Below are positions 61,417 through 64,000 of a DNA stretch of 64,000 nt, one piece after another. Origin of the DNA: JAFGHJ01 sp964606065 (GTDB lineage Bacteria > Hydrothermota > UBA3072); NCBI GenBank assembly GCA_964606065.1, contig CAZSEX010000005.1, forward strand, positions 1 to 64,000. The letters run 5' to 3'. Made by a program: the position numbers and the translations under genes. Within the stretch, counting starts at the first letter, position 1; each line of letters starts with the position of its first letter. Below the pieces are notes generated by a model. That model was not told the origin of the DNA, searched no databases, and worked only from the letters and a program-made list of their open reading frames with translations.

Positions 61417-62787
61417 ATGAATGGATTATCTGATACTATTTGCGGTATAAGTACGCCGATTGGCCGCGGCGCTATTTCTATTATCAGAATTAGCGGTAAA
61501 GATTCCATGGAAATCGTAGAAAAAATTTTTACCCCTGGCGAAAAACTAAAAAGGACTCCGGGAAATTCAATAGTTCACGGCTGGATTCAGGTTCCAAAAA
61601 CCCAAAAAAAATTAGATGAAGTACTCCTCTTTGTTTTCAAAAGCCCTCTTTCGTACACAGGTGAGGACATGGTGGAAATTTCCGCCCATGGAGGAATTTT
61701 CATACCTCAAAAAATAATACAATTACTTGTAGATAACGGCGCGAGAATAGCTGAAAGAGGAGAATTCACGAAAAGAAGATTTTTAAACGGTAAAATAAGC
61801 CTTCTGGAAGCGGAATCACTTCTGAATGTAATAGAATCGAAAACAGAAAAAAGTCTGTTTGTTGCCGAAGAAAATTTAAGAGGTAAGCTTCACAAAGAAA
61901 TTGAACAAATAAAGGAAGAATTCCTGGAAATAAAATCCCTTATCGAAGCCGACCTGGATTTCGGAGAAAGTGACATGCTGACCTTTGACACCAGGGAAGT
62001 CATTAGAAAAATTAAAGATTTGAAAACCATTTTAAAAAGGATAGCAAATTCCTACAAAAGGGGAAAGATTTTAGTCGAGGGATTTACTCTGGCAATAACA
62101 GGCAAACCGAATGTGGGTAAATCCAGCTTATTTAACACAATCCTGAAAGAAGACAAAGCGATTGTAACTGAAATACCCGGTACTACAAGGGATCTTTTAG
62201 AAGGAACAATAGACATTCAGGGTTATCCGGTTATTCTTCATGATATGGCTGGAATAAGGCCATCTAAATCCCAAGTGGAAAAAATAGGTATCGACAGAGC
62301 CCTTAAAATGGCTCAACATTCAGACGGAGTTTTATTTCTTATTGATGCAGCAGATAAAATTGATAATGCGGACAAAGAAATATTTAAAATTATAAAAGAA
62401 AAACCATTTATATTAGTAGCAAACAAATCAGATTTAAAAAAGAAAATAAAAAACATACCTTTCCCCGGGGAAACTATCTGGGTTTCGGCAAAAAAACATT
62501 CCGGAATCGATAAACTAAACAAAGCTATTGTCAAATTGATTGAAAAAATAACCCCTGTCTATACTGAAGAAGGAATCACCTGTACTACCGAAAGACAGAA
62601 GGAAAAAATAATTTGCGCAATCGATTCTCTTAACAGCGCGCTCCAAACCATAAAAGAAGGCAAAGATATTGAACTTTTAGCTTTCGACATAGACGAAGCA
62701 ATAAATTCGCTTAAAGAATTAACCGGCGAACTCACCACGGAAGATATTCTTGACAAAATATTCTCGAATTTCTGCATAGGAAAATGA
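61417..62787 (+). CDS. mnmE: tRNA modification GTPase
   Basis: 456-residue MnmE (TrmE), which with MnmG forms (c)mnm5-uridine at position 34 of certain tRNAs. N-terminal folate-binding domain, helical domain with the embedded G domain: G1 GKPNVGKSS (about 229-237), GTTRDL, the G3 motif reads DMAGI in place of DTAGI, and NKSD. The catalytic C-terminus CIGK is intact. Its usual partner mnmG is not the next gene; queA overlaps by 4 bases instead, so the operon joins two tRNA wobble-base modification genes. Confidence 0.95.
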   Translation: MNGLSDTICGISTPIGRGAISIIRISGKDSMEIVEKIFTPGEKLKRTPGNSIVHGWIQVPKTQKKLDEVLLFVFKSPLSYTGEDMVEISAHGGIFIPQKIIQLLVDNGARIAERGEFTKRRFLNGKISLLEAESLLNVIESKTEKSLFVAEENLRGKLHKEIEQIKEEFLEIKSLIEADLDFGESDMLTFDTREVIRKIKDLKTILKRIANSYKRGKILVEGFTLAITGKPNVGKSSLFNTILKEDKAIVTEIPGTTRDLLEGTIDIQGYPVILHDMAGIRPSKSQVEKIGIDRALKMAQHSDGVLFLIDAADKIDNADKEIFKIIKEKPFILVANKSDLKKKIKNIPFPGETIWVSAKKHSGIDKLNKAIVKLIEKITPVYTEEGITCTTERQKEKIICAIDSLNSALQTIKEGKDIELLAFDIDEAINSLKELTGELTTEDILDKIFSNFCIGK

Positions 62788-63803
62788 AAAAATCGGATTT
62801 TATGTTTGACCTTCCGAACGAGTTTATAGCTCAATACCCGAAAAAAAAGGGTAAATCTCGCCTTATGGTGCTCCACAGAAATTCAGGCAAAATAAGACAT
62901 AAGAGTTTCACCGATATACTTGATTATATAAAACCCGAAGATTGCCTGGTGCTGAACAACTCAAAAGTAATTCCGGCAAGAATAAACGCATTTAAAGCTT
63001 CTACCGGTTCCAGAGTAGAAATTTTACTCGTCGAAAAGAAAGCCGATGATTTATGGAAAGCAATGGTTTATCCGGGTAAAAGAGCAAAGGTCTCGGACGA
63101 AATCAGCATCGACGATAAAGTAAAATGCACGGTAAAAAGTATCGATTCAAGCACTGGAGAGAGAATTTTAAAATTCAACGGTATAAATGGAAATCTTCTA
63201 TACTACGGAGAAACGCCTCTACCACCTTACATCGAGCGTGCTCCGGAAGACATCGATATCAAAGGGTACCAGACAATTTACGCTAAAAAAGACGGCTCCG
63301 TAGCTGCTCCCACAGCCGGTCTACATTTTAACAGAAAAATTCTCGATGAATTAAAGAAAAAACGTGTTAAAGTTACAGAGGTAACTTTACACGTCGGTCC
63401 CGGAACGTTTCGTCCGGTTCGTACGGAAAATATTGAAGAACACAGAATGGAAAGTGAATTCTTCACAATAACGGAAGAAGTGGCGTCCGTAATAAATGCA
63501 ACGAAAAAAAACGGTGGAAGTGTGTTTGCGGTGGGGACTACGACAGTGAGAGTCTTAGAGACGGCAGCGACGAAAAAAGGGGAATTAATAGAAAAAGAAG
63601 GTAGAACAGACCTTTTTATATATCCGCCCTATGAATTTAAAATCGCCGACCATTTACTCACTAATTTTCATCTTCCGGGCTCGACACTTATCATGCTGGT
63701 TTCGGCTTTCGCATCACGCGAAATGATTTTAAAAAGTTACCGGGAAGCAATCAAGGAAAAATACAGGTTCTATTCCTACGGCGACGCAATGCTGATTTTG
63801 TAA
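62784..63803 (+). CDS. queA: tRNA preQ1(34) S-adenosylmethionine ribosyltransferase-isomerase
   Basis: 339-residue QueA, converting preQ1 in tRNA to epoxyqueuosine using SAM. Seen: DLPNEFIAQYPKKKGKSRLM, LNNSKVIPARI, VAAPTAGLHFN, VTLHVGPGTFRPV and the closing LITNFHLPGST-like segment (LLTNFHLPGSTLIMLVSAFA). Full length. Translationally coupled to mnmE by an ATGA overlap. Confidence 0.95.
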   Translation: MKKSDFMFDLPNEFIAQYPKKKGKSRLMVLHRNSGKIRHKSFTDILDYIKPEDCLVLNNSKVIPARINAFKASTGSRVEILLVEKKADDLWKAMVYPGKRAKVSDEISIDDKVKCTVKSIDSSTGERILKFNGINGNLLYYGETPLPPYIERAPEDIDIKGYQTIYAKKDGSVAAPTAGLHFNRKILDELKKKRVKVTEVTLHVGPGTFRPVRTENIEEHRMESEFFTITEEVASVINATKKNGGSVFAVGTTTVRVLETAATKKGELIEKEGRTDLFIYPPYEFKIADHLLTNFHLPGSTLIMLVSAFASREMILKSYREAIKEKYRFYSYGDAMLIL

Positions 63804-64000
63804 ATCTACAAAATACTAAACACACGAAATATACTAACCCCCCACCACCTTCATTAAATACGCGTTTAAAAAAAATACACGAAAAAATTTGTCATTGAGG
63901 AGCAAAGCGACTTACCAATCCCGATAAAAAAACCGTAGCGTTTGGGTTTATCCCCAACATTTCACCATTCACTTCCCCGTCCTGTGGAATAGAAGCTCAT
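63804..64000. repeat. Degenerate repeats at the window edge
   Basis: AACACACGAAATATACTAAC and AATACACGAAAAAATTTGTC pieces match 25450-25526, both in minus orientation, pointing back at queA. A short TTGAGGAGCAAAGCGACTTA stretch follows, then the single-hairpin repeat at 63935-63959. Confidence 0.65.

Overview
The window looks like a contig from an uncultivated, low-GC, Gram-negative, fermentative polysaccharide degrader, probably a metagenome-assembled genome. A Gram-negative envelope is indicated by a Wza/SLBB exporter, Wzz, lipoprotein signal peptidase, a candidate outer-membrane barrel, periplasmic TRAP and ABC binding proteins, and two secreted proteins ending in a type-9-secretion-like C-terminal sorting domain. 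That mix suggests the FCB superphylum or a WOR-3/TA06-like candidate phylum; the exact lineage is inference. Layout: (1) 12-12855, all minus strand, is a surface-polysaccharide locus. A Wza-like porin with five SLBB domains and a Wzz regulator are followed by an eight-gene overlapping run: class II aldolase, FGGY kinase, Fe-alcohol dehydrogenase, nucleotidyltransferase, MurJ-type flippase, CDP-glycerol-transferase-like enzyme, O-antigen polymerase-like protein and GT4 glycosyltransferase. (2) 13229-14658 is a UPF0175/DUF3368 toxin-antitoxin pair bracketed by 74-bp direct repeats. (3) 15020-25352, minus strand, holds glycerate 2-kinase, a ClpB-like ATPase with OsmC, a candidate outer-membrane protein, and the TPR-ileS-dksA-like-lspA operon. 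(4) 25741-38020, plus strand, holds a sorting-domain protein, the lexA-dinB SOS operon, bifunctional NAD(P)HX repair enzyme, methyltransferase, an AAA ATPase with alcohol dehydrogenase, and a gingipain-like C25 protease. (5) 38223-58133 is the plant-glycan region: GH115 alpha-glucuronidase, a xylose operon (xylB, ABC permease, binding protein, ATPase, xylA), a divergent PAS histidine kinase and NarL-type regulator, a TRAP transporter, kduI-kduD, KDPG aldolase and galM. (6) 58636-63803 is the conserved housekeeping run rnpA-yidD-yidC-jag-mnmE, followed by queA. Together, region 5 would remove glucuronosyl side chains from xylan, import xylose and uronates, isomerise and phosphorylate xylose, and move unsaturated uronates through the Kdu pathway to KDPG aldolase. 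No KDG kinase is in the window. Promoters are classical TTGACA/TATAAT types, often 16-17 bp apart. Some sit so close to the ATG that the mRNA is probably leaderless. The gene-free stretches are filled with several families of degenerate or hairpin repeats. Five 100-N gaps are present; four are flanked by identical 55-bp sequences and are best read as unmerged contig overlaps rather than missing DNA. One of these splits the NAD(P)HX repair gene, and collapsing it restores the reading frame. No rRNA, tRNA, CRISPR array or insertion-sequence transposase was recognised.
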